Part shown: one piece after another, positions 63,376 through 64,000 of the stretch
Numbering within the stretch: the stretch's first letter is position 1
Layout: every line of letters starts with the position of its first letter
Source of the DNA: an uncultured Caryophanales bacterium
GTDB lineage: Bacteria; Bacillota_I; Bacilli_A; RF39; UBA660
Length of the DNA stretch: 64,000 nt
Direction: 5' to 3'
NCBI GenBank assembly: GCA_946544685.1
Contig: CAMNML010000002.1
Location: 39,864-103,863 of the forward strand
Made by a program: the position numbers and the translations under genes
The notes under the pieces: generated by a model
Told to the model about the DNA's origin: nothing
The model's input: the letters and a program-made list of their open reading frames with translations, nothing else
Databases searched by the model: none

Positions 63376-64000
63376 ATGAAATATCAAACAAGAAAAATAA
63401 TAAGCAATTCATTACTAATAGTAGAATCAATATTACTTTTTGCAATAACACTAATGTTCATTTTAAAGATAACAGTATTTAATAAAAGCTATGTAATAAA
63501 AAAATTAGATCAAAATTACTACGAAAATATGTACAACGAAACAATTGATCTAATGAAATATATAGCGAGAAAAAAAGGATATAAAGAATACTTCGTTGAA
63601 AATATATTTACAACAAACGATATAAAAAAAGATACAAAACAATTTATTGATGCATTCTTTAACAATAAAAAAGTAGAAATTAATACAGATTTTATAAAAA
63701 GTAATTTAAATAAAAATATAGAAGAATATGAAAATAAAAAAGAAAAAAAATATGATGAAACAGAAAAAAATGAATTTGTTGATAAAATCACATCAACATA
63801 TAAAAATGAAATAAGATTATTAAAAACATTTGATGATTATTCAAATTCATTTAATAAGTATAACAAATTAAATAATAGTTTATTATTGATATCAATACTA
63901 GATTTAATAGTATTAATAATTATTAATAAAAAAATATTCAAAAAAGGTGAATATCATATAATTCTATTATCATCAGCAATATCGCTTTTTATAACATTCA
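63376..64000 (+). CDS. Membrane protein, partial (cut by window end)
   Basis: The frame opens with ATG behind AGGTGAAG and stays open to the last base (208 codons seen). The product has an N-terminal membrane helix (about 11-35), a charged extracellular-looking part (about 38-165), and two hydrophobic segments near the end (about 170-185 and from 195). No family is recognised. It lies 7 bp after the sortase-like gene, so the two are probably one operon. Confidence 0.7.
   Translation, partial: MKYQTRKIISNSLLIVESILLFAITLMFILKITVFNKSYVIKKLDQNYYENMYNETIDLMKYIARKKGYKEYFVENIFTTNDIKKDTKQFIDAFFNNKKVEINTDFIKSNLNKNIEEYENKKEKKYDETEKNEFVDKITSTYKNEIRLLKTFDDYSNSFNKYNKLNNSLLLISILDLIVLIIINKKIFKKGEYHIILLSSAISLFITF

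Noticed and set aside
1..64000. Mycoplasma-type genetic code (TGA as Trp), suggested by the extreme AT content
   Set aside because: Trp residues are encoded by TGG and several sure genes (recO, tcdA, ppdK) end in TGA with overlapping ATG starts, so TGA is a stop.
1..64000. CRISPR array, rRNA operon, replication origin
   Set aside because: No regularly spaced direct repeats, rRNA-like conserved blocks, or DnaA-box cluster were noticed while reading the window.

Overview
The window looks like chromosomal DNA of a very AT-rich Bacilli/Mollicutes-type Firmicute that still has a cell wall. Support comes from classic Bacilli gene order (cdd-era-yqzL-recO-glyS; rlmN-prpC-prkC-rsgA-rpe; comEA-comEC; ylbJ next to ylbL; recD2 followed by a YrzQ-like gene), Gram-positive ribosome binding sites, a glycyl T-box, murC and a VanY-type carboxypeptidase. 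TGA is used as a stop (recO, ppdK and tcdA end in it), so this is not the Mycoplasma code. Ile is mostly ATA and Arg mostly AGA; the window carries the tRNA-Ile(CAT) that reads ATA after lysidine modification. No rRNA, CRISPR array, prophage or intact insertion sequence is visible. The exact lineage is an inference.

Layout. 0.1-3.6 kb: cdd, era, yqzL, DUF1653, recO, a PAP2-like membrane protein and a prepilin. 3.6-6.1 kb: T-box, glyS and a zinc-ribbon membrane protein. 6.1-11.2 kb: rlmN, the PP2C/PASTA-kinase pair, rsgA and rpe. 11.2-18 kb: CPBP protease (minus strand), VanY-like peptidase, P-type ATPase, YgjP-like peptidase, a Cse60-like small protein and proS. 18-24 kb: tcdA, an unknown gene, a large prepilin, smc and DUF2809. 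24-31 kb: a two-component system, a radical SAM protein and def (minus), murC, tRNA-Met, a lipase-like protein and an orphan MvaI/BcnI-like nuclease (minus). 31.3-33 kb: tRNA-Ile2, tRNA-Leu, cysS. 33-37.2 kb: a pilus-type ATPase (minus) divergent from two prepilins that carry lectin-like modules. 37-41 kb: YlbJ-like (minus), YlbL/SepM protease, GntR regulator with an ABC exporter. 41-44 kb: comEA and comEC. 44-46 kb: an accessory pair (YhcG-like nuclease, DinD) followed by a structured intergenic region. 46-52.7 kb: DUF6512 (minus), uvsE, recD2, a lipoprotein, a flavodoxin/ferredoxin protein and a Xer recombinase. 52.7-64 kb: a repeat-bearing secreted protein, ppdK, duplicated lipoproteins, mtaD, DUF1232, Smr, a Cys-rich surface protein, a sortase-fold protein lacking its catalytic residues, and a truncated membrane gene.

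The main theme beyond housekeeping is the cell surface and DNA uptake. Four class III prepilins are scattered among other genes, two of them with carbohydrate-binding-type folds and facing a secretion ATPase across a 38-bp palindrome. comEA/comEC, several lipoproteins and a catalytically empty sortase relative are also present. The other points of interest are a T-box with an extremely short Stem I, hairpins that hide the ribosome binding sites of small genes, and a candidate small RNA beside the YhcG/DinD pair. All family calls rest on reading motifs by eye; no database search was run.
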